NCBI RefSeq assembly: GCF_028583425.1
Contig: NC_072807.1
Coordinates: 29,207,001-29,271,000 of the forward strand
Source of the DNA: Eublepharis macularius
Lineage: Eukaryota; Chordata; Lepidosauria; Squamata; Eublepharidae
DNA: 64,000 nt
Direction: 5' to 3'
A program made the position numbers and the translations under genes. Shown piece after piece: positions 10,232 to 20,775 of this stretch (position 1 is the first letter of the stretch; every line of letters starts with the position of its first letter). The notes beneath the pieces were generated by a model, which made no database searches, was not told where the DNA came from, and worked only from the letters and a program-made list of their open reading frames with translations.

Positions 10232-10278
10232 ATAAATAAATAAATAAATAAATAAATAGATAAATAAATAGATAAATA
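10232..10278 (+). repeat. (AAAT)n microsatellite with GATA-type variants
   Basis: A run of ATAAATAAATA units with three ATAGATAA interruptions. Confidence 0.9.
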
Positions 10279-10756
10279 GGGTTTACTCTCAGGAAAGTAT
10301 GATTAGCATTGTACCATCTAGTTCTCAAATAGCATCCGTTATTCATTCTCACTGCACGAAGAATGACACAACAAAGTCATTATGAATACAATCCCTGAAG
10401 TATCTTAAAATCTTCAGGCAGGCACTGACTTAGATATTGGAAGCAGTGGTTTAAAAGATACACATTAAATTCTCCCCCTGTGCTGACTTAATAGACTTAC
10501 AAAAGGAAATTGAAAGAATAATTAGGGGATCAAAACACCAAGATTTTGTGGTTAAGTAAAGGTAGCATGTTTTACAAGGGATACTTATTCTTTTTCTTTG
10601 TTTAAAGAAAACAAGAATATGTATTTTGAGAGAATCTAGGACAAATTAGTGGAGATACTGGGAAATCCACTGAGAGATATTTCCAGAAATTTTAAAAATA
10701 GAGCCAGCAGCTGTGTGGGGCCACAGTTTTTATGGGAATAGTGTTTGGGTTAACAT
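10279..10756. other. Unassigned DNA upstream of the BovB insertion
   Basis: AT-rich sequence with no domain-bearing frame or repeat recognised. It contains the left copy of the BovB target duplication at its edge. Confidence 0.4.
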
Positions 10757-10767
10757 GAGGTGGAGAG

Positions 10768-11790
10768 GCACTGAAGCAGATTGGAGTACCAGCCCATATA
10801 ATCAGACTGATCAGATCACTGTACACTGACCAAGAAGCGACAGTACGAACTAGATATGGAGACACAGATTGGTTTAAGATCAGAAAAGGCACCAGACAAG
10901 GCTGTGTTCTCTCCCCATTCCTCTTCAACTTATACGCAGAAGTAATCATGAGGAAGCTCAACCTGGATGAGATGAACATTGGGGTAAAGGTCGGTGGCAG
11001 AACAATCAACAACCTGCGATATGCAGATGACATTACACTGCTAGCAGAGAAGGCTAAAGATCTGAAGACTCTGATCATGAAACTAAAGACAACAAGTGAA
11101 GTAATGGGGCTTCAGTTGAACATCAAAAAAACAAAGATCATGACCAACACTAACAAACGAGTCCATATCAAGATAAACAATGATGAGATCGACGTGGTTG
11201 ACAACTTTGTCTTCCTAGGTTCACAAATCAATAACAGGGGTGACTGGACACCTGAAGTAAAGCGGCGAATCACACTTGGACGCTCAGCAATGGTCAGCAT
11301 GGATTCAATCTGGAAATGCAAAGCTGTCACAATAAGCACCAAGCGCCGACTGGTCACAGCCATTGTGTTTCCTATAACAACCTACGGATGTGAGACATGG
11401 ACCTTAACAAAAATGGACAGGAGAAAAATTGACTCATTCGAACTGTGGTGTTGGAGACGACTCCTGAGGATCCCTTGGACAGCAAAAGTAACAAACCGAG
11501 CTGTCTTGGAACGCATAAAACCTGACATGTCTCTGGAGGGGAAGATTACAAAGCAGAAGCTCAGCTATTTCGGGCACGTAATGCGGGCCAACTCACTAGA
11601 AACATCAATGATGCTAGGAATGGTGAGTGGAATGAGGAAGAGAGGAAGACCAAAAACCCGCTGGCTGGATACCATCATGAAAGACACTGGACTGAACATG
11701 AAGGAATTGAAAGAAGCAGTCAGAGACAGAAAGGCCTGGAGGGATACGATCTACAGAGTAGCCAAGGATCGGACACGATTAAATGGCTAG
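10768..11790 (+). pseudogene. BovB reverse transcriptase, C-terminal 340 codons, open but truncated
   Basis: The frame is open from the first base of the insertion to a TAG stop at 11788-11790; the first ATG is at 10948. Counting from 10768, the RT block containing QGCVLSPFLFNLYAE lies near residues 44-58. The catalytic YADD is at residues 85-88. A GCETW block follows near 207-211, and RGRPKTRW near 292-299. The last is typical of RTE/BovB C-termini. The endonuclease domain and the first RT motifs are missing, so no autonomous element is made. The coding part shows no frameshift or stop. Confidence 0.92.
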
Positions 11791-11805
11791 GATTGGATTG
11801 GATTG
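10768..11805 (+). mobile_element. 5'-truncated BovB (RTE clade) LINE with 11-bp target duplication
   Basis: The element begins inside the reverse transcriptase coding region and ends in a GATTG repeat tail (11791-11805). GAGGTGGAGAG occurs exactly on both sides (10757-10767 and 11806-11816), giving a target-site duplication and fixing both ends. BovB LINEs are abundant in squamates and are known for horizontal spread among vertebrates. The unbroken reading frame and intact duplication suggest a young copy. Confidence 0.93.
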
Positions 11806-11827
11806 GAGGTGGAGAGACATTTGCAAT

Positions 11828-11914
11828 GCAATTCTAAGGAGAGTTACTCCAGTTTGAGCCCATTGATTTCAATGGGCTTAGACTGGGATAACTCTCTTTA
11901 GGATTGCACTGTTA
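11828..11914. repeat. Short foldback repeat (TGCAATTCTAAGGAGAG family)
   Basis: The left half reads TGCAATTCTAAGGAGAGTTA and the right half TAACTCTCTTTAGGATTGCA, approximate reverse complements around CCATTGATTTCAATGG. Related pieces occur near 2895, 17878-18155, 29480, 34165 and 43285. Confidence 0.75.
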
Positions 11915-12887
11915 ATCTTTCTTCCCTTGTAGTCTTGCTACTCATCATAAACACAATAAACATATACACACAAATACTGTGCATTCATCATTTCCTACCT
12001 CTTCTAGTCCGTTAAGTGCATTCGTATCTCTTCTACTTATGTTAATGATATGCCCATGAACAGTGATTAAACACTGCAAAAAAGCAATCTTAATTTGATT
12101 GTACGTAAGGTTGCATTAAAATCCTTGTATTCTGTTTTATCAATGCAGAGAATTGCATCAAGATCTTTTGCCCTCCAGTGTTTTATCAGTACACACCAGC
12201 ACATTAGCAGCAGAGACAAAAGAAGAGAACAAAGGAGCAGAACACTAAAGAAAACTGCATTTGCACTCATTCTGGATTTAATTTCAGATATTCTCCTAGT
12301 TAAAATAGAATTCAGAAGGGAGGGAGGGTAGAGCAGGCCAAAATTCTGTAACAAAGAAGGTACGAAATGGAAGATATCCATTAATCTCTACCTGCAATGC
12401 TGTTGGAGAAATAAATTTTACATAAAGGGCTCCAGTTTCAAAGGCAGCTAAAGAAATGTTTACTGGACCTACACTTGCCATTTTCCCACCTGCGGCATAC
12501 ATACCCCCACACTTGGCCACAATCCCCCTCCCTCAAGAAATTGAGGAGCAGGGTTAAAAATGTCAAAAATTCCATCATGATGCTCTAGGGATTTGCCCCA
12601 TGACTCAATGACTTTTACCATAGATATTAGGGGGAAGTTCCTAGAACTTCACCCAGAAGTGACATCATATTCTCCCCAAACTCCACCCTCCCCAGGCACC
12701 ACCCTCAGAATTCCCCAGTCTTTGCCAAGTAACTCCGAGCGCTGGTAACTCCAACTGGACCAAAAAAGACAGATCAACAGTCCGTTGTGATCTTAGCTGA
12801 GCTGAACCAATACAAGCGGCCACATTTTCATGAGAAAGTTCACCTCCAACAAAACAAGACACTCTCCCCCCACTTCAATAATAATTT
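11915..12887. other. Unassigned DNA, no gene recognised
   Basis: Opposed frames of 78-104 codons at 12067-12381 have no recognisable domain. No family-level repeat is seen. Confidence 0.4.
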
Positions 12888-12995
12888 AGGTCAAGGTAGT
12901 CCCCGGTGCAAGCACCGAGTCATTACTGACTCAAGGGGGGACATCACATCATGACGTTTTCTTGGCAGGGGACTGCAAAACAGGGTGAAAAAATA
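12888..12995 (-). mobile_element. Sauria-type SINE 3' fragment
   Basis: TAGTCCCCGGTGCAAGCACC followed by GAGTCATTACTGACTC-like and ACATCATGACGTTTTCTTGG sequence is the reverse complement of the Sauria/BovB-type SINE tail also seen at 3090. The tRNA head is absent. Confidence 0.65.
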
Positions 12996-13193
12996 CCTTC
13001 CCATTCAAGATTTAGGTCAGGAATCATTGCTTTCACTTTGATTTGGATTTGTGAAATTATCCGACAGGTAAATCTAGCAGCATGATTCCTGATTGGCAGG
13101 AATGTTTAGCCAACCGGAAGATGTACTGTATCTGAAAAAAAATCTAGCCCCAAAGCTGCTGCAACAAACAGAAGCAAAACTGAGCCAAATAAG

Positions 13194-13344
13194 GGCTGAT
13201 TCCGCACACTTTAAATAATGCACTTTCAATGCACTTTACCAATAGTTTGAGGTGGATTTTTTGTTCCGCACACAAAAAAAATCCGTTCCAAATGATCTAT
13301 AAAGAGGATTGGAAATGCATTATCCAACGTATGCGGAATCACTC
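13194..13344. mobile_element. Foldback MITE (GATTCCGCACAC family), 151 bp
   Basis: The ends are GGCTGATTCCGCACAC and GCGGAATCACTC. The arms share TTTCCAATCC/ATGCA-type words and a TTCCGCACAC core. AAG flanks both sides (13191-13193 and 13345-13347), a 3-bp duplication consistent with PIF/Harbinger-like MITEs. Confidence 0.75.
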
Positions 13345-13409
13345 AAGGTTTTAAAAGACAAGGATTGGGAGGGGGAGCAGACATTTAAAGACATTTCATG
13401 TAGCTCAAG

Positions 13410-13411
<2 letters not shown>

Positions 13412-13461
<50 letters not shown>
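13412..13461 (+). repeat. (CT)n dinucleotide microsatellite
   Basis: About 50 bp of uninterrupted CT, a polypyrimidine tract able to form triplex DNA. Confidence 0.97.
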
Positions 13462-13465
<4 letters not shown>

Positions 13466-14483
13466 AATGTTCACCTGCCCAACCTAGGCTCAATCTTAGC
13501 CGTTGCATAACAATTTCGATAAACCCTATGGATGGTAAGCTCCGGAATTCTCACACAAGGTTGAAAGAGGCTGTTTCTTCCATCCCTTTGTGATGCAAAT
13601 GCAAAAATTTGCGTCGATCAGTGCATTCATTCACAGTGCAAATGCCTCTCCTCCGTTTTCTTCCCCACGCCAAGAACCACCAGGTTTTAAAATGAGGAGT
13701 GAGCGAGGGGTTCAAAGACAGGGGATTTAAGCCTTCCTAGGGTGATCAACATCCCGGACTGTATAAGCCAGTGGTGACATTTCTGATGGAAGCTAATAGT
13801 TAGATGTAGAGCTAATTTTCTTTCCTTTTTTTTTTTACAAAAGAAGTGAAATTTTCATAGCGCTATCCGAGAATATTGAGCTAATCGGGTTACCTGAAAA
13901 TGTGGTGTTCTTTGAATAATAGGGAAGCCCGCAGAGGACAAAGCCTGTCAATTCCATTGCAAATGGGTTTTATCTTCTCCTCCAACAGGAGGCATCAATC
14001 AATAGGCTATTGGATTTGCAATGTCTGAGGCCAATATGCAGCTAGTGTTTTACATATAAATCATTCCTTAGATAGAAGCGCAAGCACAGTTTGATCCGGC
14101 GTCATTGTGTTCAAAGCTCCACACCAGGAAAGCTAACATATCAGGGAGAATGGTTCCAGCCTGGGCATCACTCTGGGGTGCTTGTTCTTTATTTCGAAGG
14201 GAATTGTTTGGAGGGAGGCATTGTTTCAGTTAGACAATTGTTCAATGGCCCCATGGCCTCCTCTTTCATTATTAATTCCAGGTCTTCTGTCAGCTATATT
14301 TCCCAGAATGCATTTGGAGGAAGGAATGGGAGGAATAAAGATGGAGGTCAGATGGACCTTTGGGCATTTGGGGTCTTGCTGAGCCAAAGTTCCCTGGACT
14401 TTTATCCCAGTGTCTGGTTCTGGTGTCACCACCATGTCGGGGGAGGGGGAGGAATCAAGGAAACCTCTTCCTCCACACACCAT
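13462..14483. other. Unassigned DNA, no gene recognised
   Basis: A 202-codon plus frame (14091-14699) runs straight through two palindromic MITEs and has no domain, so it is not taken as a gene. The remainder shows no familiar repeat. Confidence 0.4.
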
Positions 14484-14631
14484 GGCCATTTCCAGATGGC
14501 TTACCTGCACCCGGGACGTTGTGCCACGTTTCGGATCGTGCCGGGGAAAACGCAATATTTCACGTTTTCCCCGGAACAATCCGAAACGTGGAGCGACGTC
14601 CCGGGTACAGGTAAGCCGTCTGGAAACGGCC
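14484..14631. mobile_element. Foldback MITE (GGCCATTTCCAGATGGC family), 148 bp
   Basis: The two halves are near-perfect reverse complements, with arms of about 65 bp including CCCGGGACGT, CCACGTTTCGGAT and CGGGGAAAACG. CAT flanks both sides (14481-14483 and 14632-14634), a 3-bp target duplication. A CpG-rich palindrome of this kind can extrude as a hairpin. Confidence 0.85.
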
Positions 14632-14705
14632 CATCTGTAGCACCATCTCAAGAAAGCATACTTTATGATACATGTCATTTGGCTCTAACAGTCATCTGAT
14701 ACTGG

Positions 14706-14823
14706 GGGCCAAGCTACACATGACGAATGACACTTGAACGGCAAGTGGATTTAGTGGAGGGCAAGTGAACAGGGAGAAATACACTTGCTGTTCAAGTGTC
14801 ATTCGTCATGTGTAGCTTGGCCC
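14706..14823. mobile_element. 118-bp foldback MITE (GGGCCAAGC family), copy 2
   Basis: It has the same length and ends as the copy at 5486-5603, with TGG 3-bp duplications at 14703-14705 and 14824-14826. Confidence 0.9.
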
Positions 14824-15255
14824 TGGGAGAAAAAGGCAATGGACCCGAAGCAGGTTTTTTTTAATGCAAATATTCTGGCCTAATTCAGTATTTAGATGGG
14901 TTGTCATTGATGTGCCCTTGACAAAAACGAAGCGTATGACAACAGGCCACTTTCTCATCTGTATTCTGTATAACAAAGTAAATATTATTCTGTTCTAAGG
15001 TACACATCTAAATAGCATAACAACATTTCCATACTACTGTACCTTATGTGCTTGGAGCGTAATATTCGCACAGCAGTCTTCACAACAAGGAACATCAGAA
15101 CTGTAATGTACAAAGTACAAATTTGGAGGGGGGGGACAGAAGGTGGCTGAGGTGTAGTTCTTCAAGATCCCAAAAAATGAATAATTCCATTTTGCAGCCT
15201 CGTCCGACACCCTTCAATCTGATGAGTCCTACAGTCGTTTTATAAAGAGGTAGTA
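14824..15255. other. Unassigned DNA, no gene recognised
   Basis: AT-rich stretch without a recognised repeat or domain-bearing frame. Confidence 0.4.
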
Positions 15256-15492
15256 TGTGTCGTGGTTTGAGTGTGGAATAAGGCTCTGAGAAACCCAGGT
15301 TCGAATTCCCATTCTGCAACGGAAGCTTGCTGGGTGACCTTCAGCCAGTCACACACTCTCCGCCTTGCCTACCTCAAAAGGTTGTTGTGAGGATACAATG
15401 GAGGAGAGGAGAAGGATGTAAGCCACTTGGGGTCCCCCATGGTGGAGAAAAGCATGGTACAAATGAAGGGAATTGGTTAACAAATAAATATT
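15256..15492 (+). mobile_element. MIR-like tRNA-derived SINE
   Basis: The B-box-like GGTTCGAATTCCC is followed by GCTTGCTGGGTGACCTTC, CAGTCACACACTC, TTGTTGTGAGGATA and a LINE-like 3' part ending in an AAATAAAT-type tail. This is the tRNA SINE with L2/CR1-style tail that recurs through the window. Confidence 0.75.
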
Positions 15493-16419
15493 AAATAACT
15501 ATTTACAGGAAGTAAATTCTGTTCAGAATGAGTGGAACTGTACCACTTCAGGACGCCGAAGTGTGTGTGGGGGATCATATTTCCATTAGTTCTTCTAGAT
15601 GAATAACTACCTGCATATAATATGTTACAGGAGGTGTTAAGAAACTTCAGGATACAAGAAAAACAGCTGAAACATTTCAATTTTATTTGCTGGGGGTGGC
15701 AGATCCAGACATTATCAGAAGGATGTCATCTGGGCCGTCCCCTCATTCAATTATTCCTCTTTCCACATGCAAACAGTGTCAGAGTTTAGTGCTACCCAAA
15801 AGGTCACTCTTTTTCGGAAGCTGCGACTCTTTCTTGTGTGGACAGAAGCCGTGCGCCCCATGAATATGCAGCCGCACACCCTTGTACCACTTCAGCCGCG
15901 GCGCATTAATGTGCATTTGCTGAGTATTTCCGAGTCAAACAAATAATACCTGTCACGAACATGAATATCTTCTATATTTCATTTTAAATGAAATGTCAGG
16001 ATGATGGAAAATATTTCCGAGAAGAAAAAGAAGTTTGCAAAGGGCAGGGTCTTGTGAGGAAAGCTTGCAATCCAGAACTCCACGGTGGCGAGAACATCAT
16101 TAAACGGGAAGGGTCGCTCCTTAAATCGGGTGATGTAAAGATCATTATCATACTTATTTGGGATGCTCTTTCACCCTGGAAACTCGATATCTGTTTGCAA
16201 ATCAAATTTGCCTCTTTTTAAAAAAAAAGATTTATTCACACACAGGAGAACAGCCACTGCCCTCCTGAATGACTGTGCCTCACGTGCTGATATTATGTTG
16301 ACAGAATCCACTGATAGTTCTTCGCTGCCTTGTTCTGGGCTTTGGTTCATGGTGGAGAATGAGCTCAAAAATCAACATGTGAGTAGATAGCAAGGGGGAA
16401 ATTCCCATTCTCCCAAGGT
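15493..16419. other. Low-repeat island, no gene recognised
   Basis: The 15820-15960 part, with AT-rich homeobox-type words and GGCGCATTAATGTGCATT, lacks repeat hallmarks and looks like possible conserved noncoding DNA. That is inference only. Small frames of 60-77 codons show no domain. Confidence 0.35.
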
Positions 16420-16631
16420 CCACAGGTATATCCTAAAGGCCAATAAAGGGGTCAGGTAGCAATTTTCCTCAGGCCAGTTTGGCTAGGGATCCTGGAGGTG
16501 TTTTACCATCTTCTGGGCATGGAGCAGGGGTCACTGGGGGTGTGGGGAGGGGAGGTAGCTGTGCATTTTGCAGAGGGGTGGACAAAATGACCCTAGAGGT
16601 CCCTTCCAACCCTATGATTCTATGATTCTAA
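16420..16631 (+). mobile_element. CR1 LINE 3'-UTR fragment
   Basis: The stretch with TTCTGGGCATGGAGCAGGGG, GTCCCTTCCAACCC and a terminal ATGATTCTATGATTCTA repeat is the standard CR1 3' end. A fuller copy is at 32068-32650. Confidence 0.85.
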
Positions 16632-16761
16632 AGATGGTTCATCTCGTCTTTTTTCACCATTTTCACTGGCAAATGTTCCTCTCCCTTCTATTACAAGGTC
16701 CTTTTTGCCCCGCTTCCTAGATGCTCAGAATGTCACATGTAGGTTCTGCCAATTTTGGTGA

Positions 16762-16997
16762 GAGAGCCGGTTTGGTGTAGCGTTTGGTGTAGCAGGACTC
16801 TAATTTGGAGAACCAGGTTTGATTCCCCTCTCCTCCACTTGAAGCCAGCTGGGTGACCCTGGGTCAGTCACAGCCCTCTCAGAGCTCTCTCAGCCCCACC
16901 CACCTCACAGGGTGATTGTCGTGTGACTTTGGAAACCACTCTGAGTACGGCATTAAGTTGTCCTGAAGGGCAGTATATAAATTGAATGTTGTTGTTG
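16762..16997 (+). mobile_element. tRNA-derived SINE with (GTT)n tail, copy 1
   Basis: The head GAGCCGGTTTGGTGTAG contains a short internal duplication (TTTGGTGTAG twice). It is followed by GAAGCCAGCTGGGTGACC, CCCACCCACCTCACAGGG and a 3' end AGTATATAAATTGAATG plus GTT repeats. Other copies are at 19786, 27083, 45886, 56808 and 62136. Confidence 0.88.
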
Positions 16998-17106
16998 CCC
17001 TCACAACAACCCAGCAAGGACTAGGATCCAGGAAGCACAAATACCGCCTCAGGACTCAAAACCGTTGAGGGCTTTGCTGCTGAGTAACCTCTCCATGTCT
17101 GGGAAG

Positions 17107-17312
17107 GGGCCATGGCTCAGTGGGAAAGCATCTGTTTGGCATACAGAAAGTCCCAGGTTCAATCACTGGCACCTCCAGTTAAAAAGAATTAGGTAACATG
17201 TGACATGAAAGGCCCTGAGGCCGTGGAGAGCTGCTGCCGGGCTGAGTAGATAATACTGAACTTGACTGACCGATGGTCTGATTCAGTATGAGGCAACCTT
17301 GTGTGTTCATCC
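17107..17312 (+). mobile_element. tRNA-derived SINE ('ctcagtggga' family), near full length
   Basis: It has A-box-like ATGGCTCAGTGGGAAAGC, B-box-like CCCAGGTTCAATCACTGG, CACCTCCAGTTAAAA, and a 3' part with CTGAGTAGATAATACTGA and GATGGTCTGATTCAGTATGA. It gives the full template for interpreting the split copies at 5170 and 54582. Confidence 0.88.
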
Positions 17313-17877
17313 TCCTTCTCTTCTCATTGTGCATGCAAAGAGAGACAGCAGGGATGACTATCTTGCTCTCTATGCATGCACATGAACAGCAGATCCAACC
17401 AGAAAGCTGCTACACGAGGGCTCATATGGGTGAGTCTCTGCGACCTGAAGTGGGTCACACTCTGTGGGCTGAAAAGCGTGGGCTCATAGCTCTCCCAGGG
17501 TCTTTTAAAGGTATATTTCAGGTGCCCGTAGTATCAGTTCAGAACTGGGCCCACACAGGGATGCCAGAGAAATTCCAGTCCTTCAAACCTTCTGTGGTTT
17601 CTCCTATCAAAACTGTCCCCCTGGAAGAAATAAAGAGCCTGTCTTTTTTCCTTTCTGGAGTGCAGAAAGGGTGGCTTCAATAAGCAAACGATGCAGGGGT
17701 GGAAGGATTAAACCCCCTCTCAACTTTCCTGCGTGGAGAGGATCCAAATCAAGGCCACACCCTCTTAAACTTTACTTTTTAAAAATACTATAAAGGTACA
17801 GTCAGGTGGTGTCCCAATAACTGTTTTGACCCTTGTAATGGAGGCCCCAGCCAGTCCTGCCAAGGTAATTTTTGTAG
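17313..17877. other. Unassigned DNA, no gene recognised
   Basis: A 131-codon plus frame (17288-17683) begins with a hydrophobic stretch but starts inside SINE sequence and has no recognisable domain. Confidence 0.4.
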
Positions 17878-18155
17878 GCCGATTCTAGGGAGAGTTACTC
17901 TATTCTAAACTCATTAAAATCAATGGGTCCTCAGGATAGCCCAAGCAAGCCTGATCTTGTTGGATCTCAAAAGCTAAGCAGGGCCAACCTTGGTTAGTAA
18001 TTGGATGGGAGATCTCCAACAAAGACCAATGGCAAACCACCTCTGTTAGTCTCATGCCATGAAAAACCCACCAGGGGTTGCCATAAATCAGCTATGACTT
18101 GATGGTACTCTTCACCACCACAGATGGGAGTAACTCTACATAGGAATACTCTGTA
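17878..18155. repeat. Foldback repeat split by a 5S-derived SINE
   Basis: The left half (17878-17930, GATTCTAGGGAGAGTTACTC) and the right half (about 18122-18155, GGGAGTAACTCTACATAGGA) match the two arms of the family at 11828-11914. The 5S SINE at 17946-18122 sits between them, so the SINE probably inserted into the older foldback. Confidence 0.5.
17946..18122 (+). mobile_element. 5S rRNA-derived SINE with RTE-like tail, copy 1
   Basis: The head GCCTGATCTTGTTGGATCTC, AAGCTAAGCAGGG and TTGGTTAGTAATTGGATGGG follows 5S rRNA closely, including the internal control region. The second half (AATGGCAAACCACCTCTGTT and GCCATAAATCAGCTATGACT) resembles the 3' end of RTE LINEs, suggesting RTE-driven mobilisation. 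Copies 2 and 3 are at 40153 and 41000. Confidence 0.85.
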
Positions 18156-19249
18156 GGTGAAACAATGCTTTAGTTTATGTAAAAGCATATTTTCTCCATC
18201 AATATCAGATTAACGACATCCTGAAGGTATTGCCTTTCCTTTGTCTACCACATCAATGAATCTTTTATGTAACTAATTCCAATTTTCATTAGATTGACCA
18301 TGCTTATAAGAGGAGAGTAAGTCATTAAACTGGGTGACAGAATTTTATCAGTGTCTAAGGAGTCTCTTTTTTTGTAATATTGGCACATTTTCTGTCAATT
18401 TCTTTCAGCATTAATATTTCAGACTTGTTTTGGTCTGTCCAAAAGCCACACGGTCCCGAGATGAAAAGATGAAACCAACCAAAAGCAGATAAGAAAAAAG
18501 CATTGATTTTTCCCCCCCCCTTCCTAGATGGAGAGTGAATCTCTAACGTCCATATTACCTGCACTGCGATCGCGGGGAGATAAATTATTAACAGGAGTGT
18601 ATGAACATCATTTTGCCGTGATTAGATTTCACTTAAATTTTAATTTTAAAAAAAGTCACAGGGGAACAGAGCAGCAGTCACAGAAGATAAGCAAGTCAGT
18701 CAAAGTTTTCATTTTTTTTCCCCCTCCATGTTTGTGCACCAGGATTATCTGAGAATCATTCGCTCAGCAAAGAATTACCAAGAGCTACATTAAAAATGTG
18801 AAACATCATTTTCAGGCCTGGGTAGGGTTTGTTTTTTTAAAAAAGAGTCAAGGCTATAAATAATTAAACAGATGAGACATCTGTTATTTATGAGCTGAAA
18901 TGACAGTTTTAATTTAGTTCTTCATTTATCTGAGGCCAATATATTGAGGGTTATGGGATGGCAGGGGAAGGGGAGAAACAACACAGGAAACAGATTAAAG
19001 TGACAATGAACCACATTTGAAGAACGAATCTAAAACTTTGGGGATTTGTTCTCCTTTCAAATCTCATGGGAGGCCCCCCCAAAAACCCCTATTTTATTCA
19101 TAGTCTGATGAAACAAGTCTATGCAAATTCAGAACTAGAAATAAGTGAATGGTGAAAAACATTATCGATTAAAGTGAATGTGCGACTTCCTTTCAAATCT
19201 AATCTGCACACTAGGATGTTTGGTGATTATTTATATCCCTCTTTTCTCT
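18156..19249. other. AT-rich low-repeat island, no gene recognised
   Basis: The 18530-18960 part is AT-rich with TAAT/ATTA-type words and no repeat signature, which is compatible with conserved noncoding DNA but unproven. Frames of 69-74 codons have no domain. Confidence 0.35.
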
Positions 19250-19442
19250 CCAGCGTTGACCCAAAGTGGCTTGTGACATTTTTCTCTCCATTTTATCCTC
19301 ACAACAACCCTGTGGAGTACATTAAGTTGATAGAGTGCGATTAGCCAAAGGTCACCAAGTGAGTTTCCATGGTAGAACGAGGATTTGAACCCGTGTCTCC
19401 CAGATCCTAGTCTGACATTCTAAACGCTACACCACACTGGTT
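19250..19442 (-). mobile_element. MIR-like tRNA-derived SINE
   Basis: Reverse complement of the family at 15256: TCCTCACAACAACCCTGTGG, then CCAAAGGTCACC, the inverted B-box GATTTGAACCCGTG and a CTACACCACACTGG end. Confidence 0.75.
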
Positions 19443-19539
19443 GTCAGTAAAATTATTGCCTCGTCATGCAGCCCTAAACATCAGTCCATGGCCTGGTTTG
19501 TACAGAATACAGACGATGGTGACATTTTGATCTTAAAAA

Positions 19540-19732
19540 AATTATACCCTGCTTTTCTCCTCAGTGGAGAATCAAAGCAGCTTCAGACATTTTCTTCCCC
19601 TCCTCCATTTTATCCTACCTTGTGAGGTAGTTTAGGCTAATAGAGAGCGACAGGCCCAATGTTACTCAACAACACTTCGTGGCAGACAGGAAATCTCCTT
19701 GGTGTAGCTAACCACTACACCCAGATGGCTCG
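19540..19732 (-). mobile_element. MIR-like tRNA-derived SINE, diverged
   Basis: It reads CTGCTTTTCTCCTCAGTGG, ATTTTATCCTACCTTGTGAG and AACCACTACACCCAGATGGC, in the same order and orientation as 19250-19442, with more substitutions. Confidence 0.65.
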
Positions 19733-19785
19733 TACCCATGTTGACATGTATGTACCATGAGTGTAGGACCTATTCATGTGTCACA

Positions 19786-19787
19786 AT

Positions 19788-19818
<31 letters not shown>

Positions 19819-19880
19819 TTCGATTTATATACCACCCTTCAGGACAACTTAACACCCACTCAGAGCGGTTTATAAAGTAA
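19786..19880 (-). mobile_element. (GTT)n-tailed SINE, tail part, interrupted by a LINE
   Basis: AAC repeats followed by CCACCCTTCAGGACAACTTA and CTCAGAGCGGTTTATAAAG are the reverse complement of the SINE at 27083. The copy stops at 19880 and resumes at 20717 with TATCATTATTATCCCCACAA, so the LINE between inserted into it. Confidence 0.82.
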
Positions 19881-20589
19881 CTCACTCTACGTGGAGCTTC
19901 CCTTGAGCCTGACCCAGAGACTGCACTGGTTCAAAATGCAGCCACGAGTGTTATTGTAGGAGCGCTGACTGGAGTGCATATAACATCGATATTGCGCCAG
20001 CTGCATTGGTTGCCAGTGGAGTACCAGATCAGGTCCAAGGTTTCGGTATTAACCTACAAAGCCCTATGTGGACTGGGACCAGCATATCTGCAAGACTGCC
20101 TCTCCCCATATGTGCCCCAGAGGATGCTTCGATCGGGAGAGAAACATCTATTGGTGGTCCCTGGCCCCAAGGAGGCCCACTTGACCTCAACCAGATCCAG
20201 GGCTTTTTTGGTCCTGGTGGAACCCTCTGTCTACTGAAACCAGGGCCCGGCAGGATTTGTTATCATTTTACCGGGCCTGTAAGATAGAGATGTTCCGCCA
20301 GGCATATGGTTGAGGTAGTTCTTGGCCTGCACCAGCCCAAAAAACGGAGAAGAATATAAAACCTGAATCCCTCCCTGTTAGGGCTGTCCACCACCTTGTC
20401 GAGCTGTGCTTGCTGCCTATCGATTGCCGCCATCTGACTGTAATTAGTGTCTATTTTATGAGTGAATTTCTCTTTTAAATTTTCCTTTATATCTATTTAT
20501 GGTTTTAATTGTATAAATGAATTCTAATATGTTTTTAAACTGTTGTAATATTCTCTGAGCCCTTCATGGGGAGGGCGGAATAGAAATCC
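19881..20589 (+). mobile_element. L2/CR1-like LINE 3' fragment nested in a SINE
   Basis: The coding relic (19974-20237) has LHWLPVEYQIR, LTYKALCGLGPAYL and LSPYVPQ, the C-terminal pattern of L2/CR1-clade reverse transcriptase proteins. The 3' end has ATGGGGAGGGCGGAATAG, as in such LINEs. AAAGTAA flanks both sides (19874-19880 and 20590-20596), a likely 7-bp target duplication. The same family is inverted at 30832-31310. Confidence 0.85.
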
Positions 20590-20594
20590 AAAGT

Positions 20595-20775
<181 letters not shown>

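Noticed and set aside
10720..10767. Apparent BovB homology upstream of 10768 (TTTGGGTTAACATGAGG)
   Set aside because: The exact GAGGTGGAGAG duplication places the insertion start at 10768; the upstream likeness is chance.
14091..14699. 202-codon plus frame and 150-codon minus frame
   Set aside because: Both cross a complete palindromic MITE with target duplication and lack any domain; the frame is accidental.
17107..17312. Possible tRNA genes (A and B boxes here and in other SINE heads)
   Set aside because: The flanking bodies and multiple diverged copies show they are tRNA-derived SINEs; no cloverleaf with an intact acceptor stem was found.
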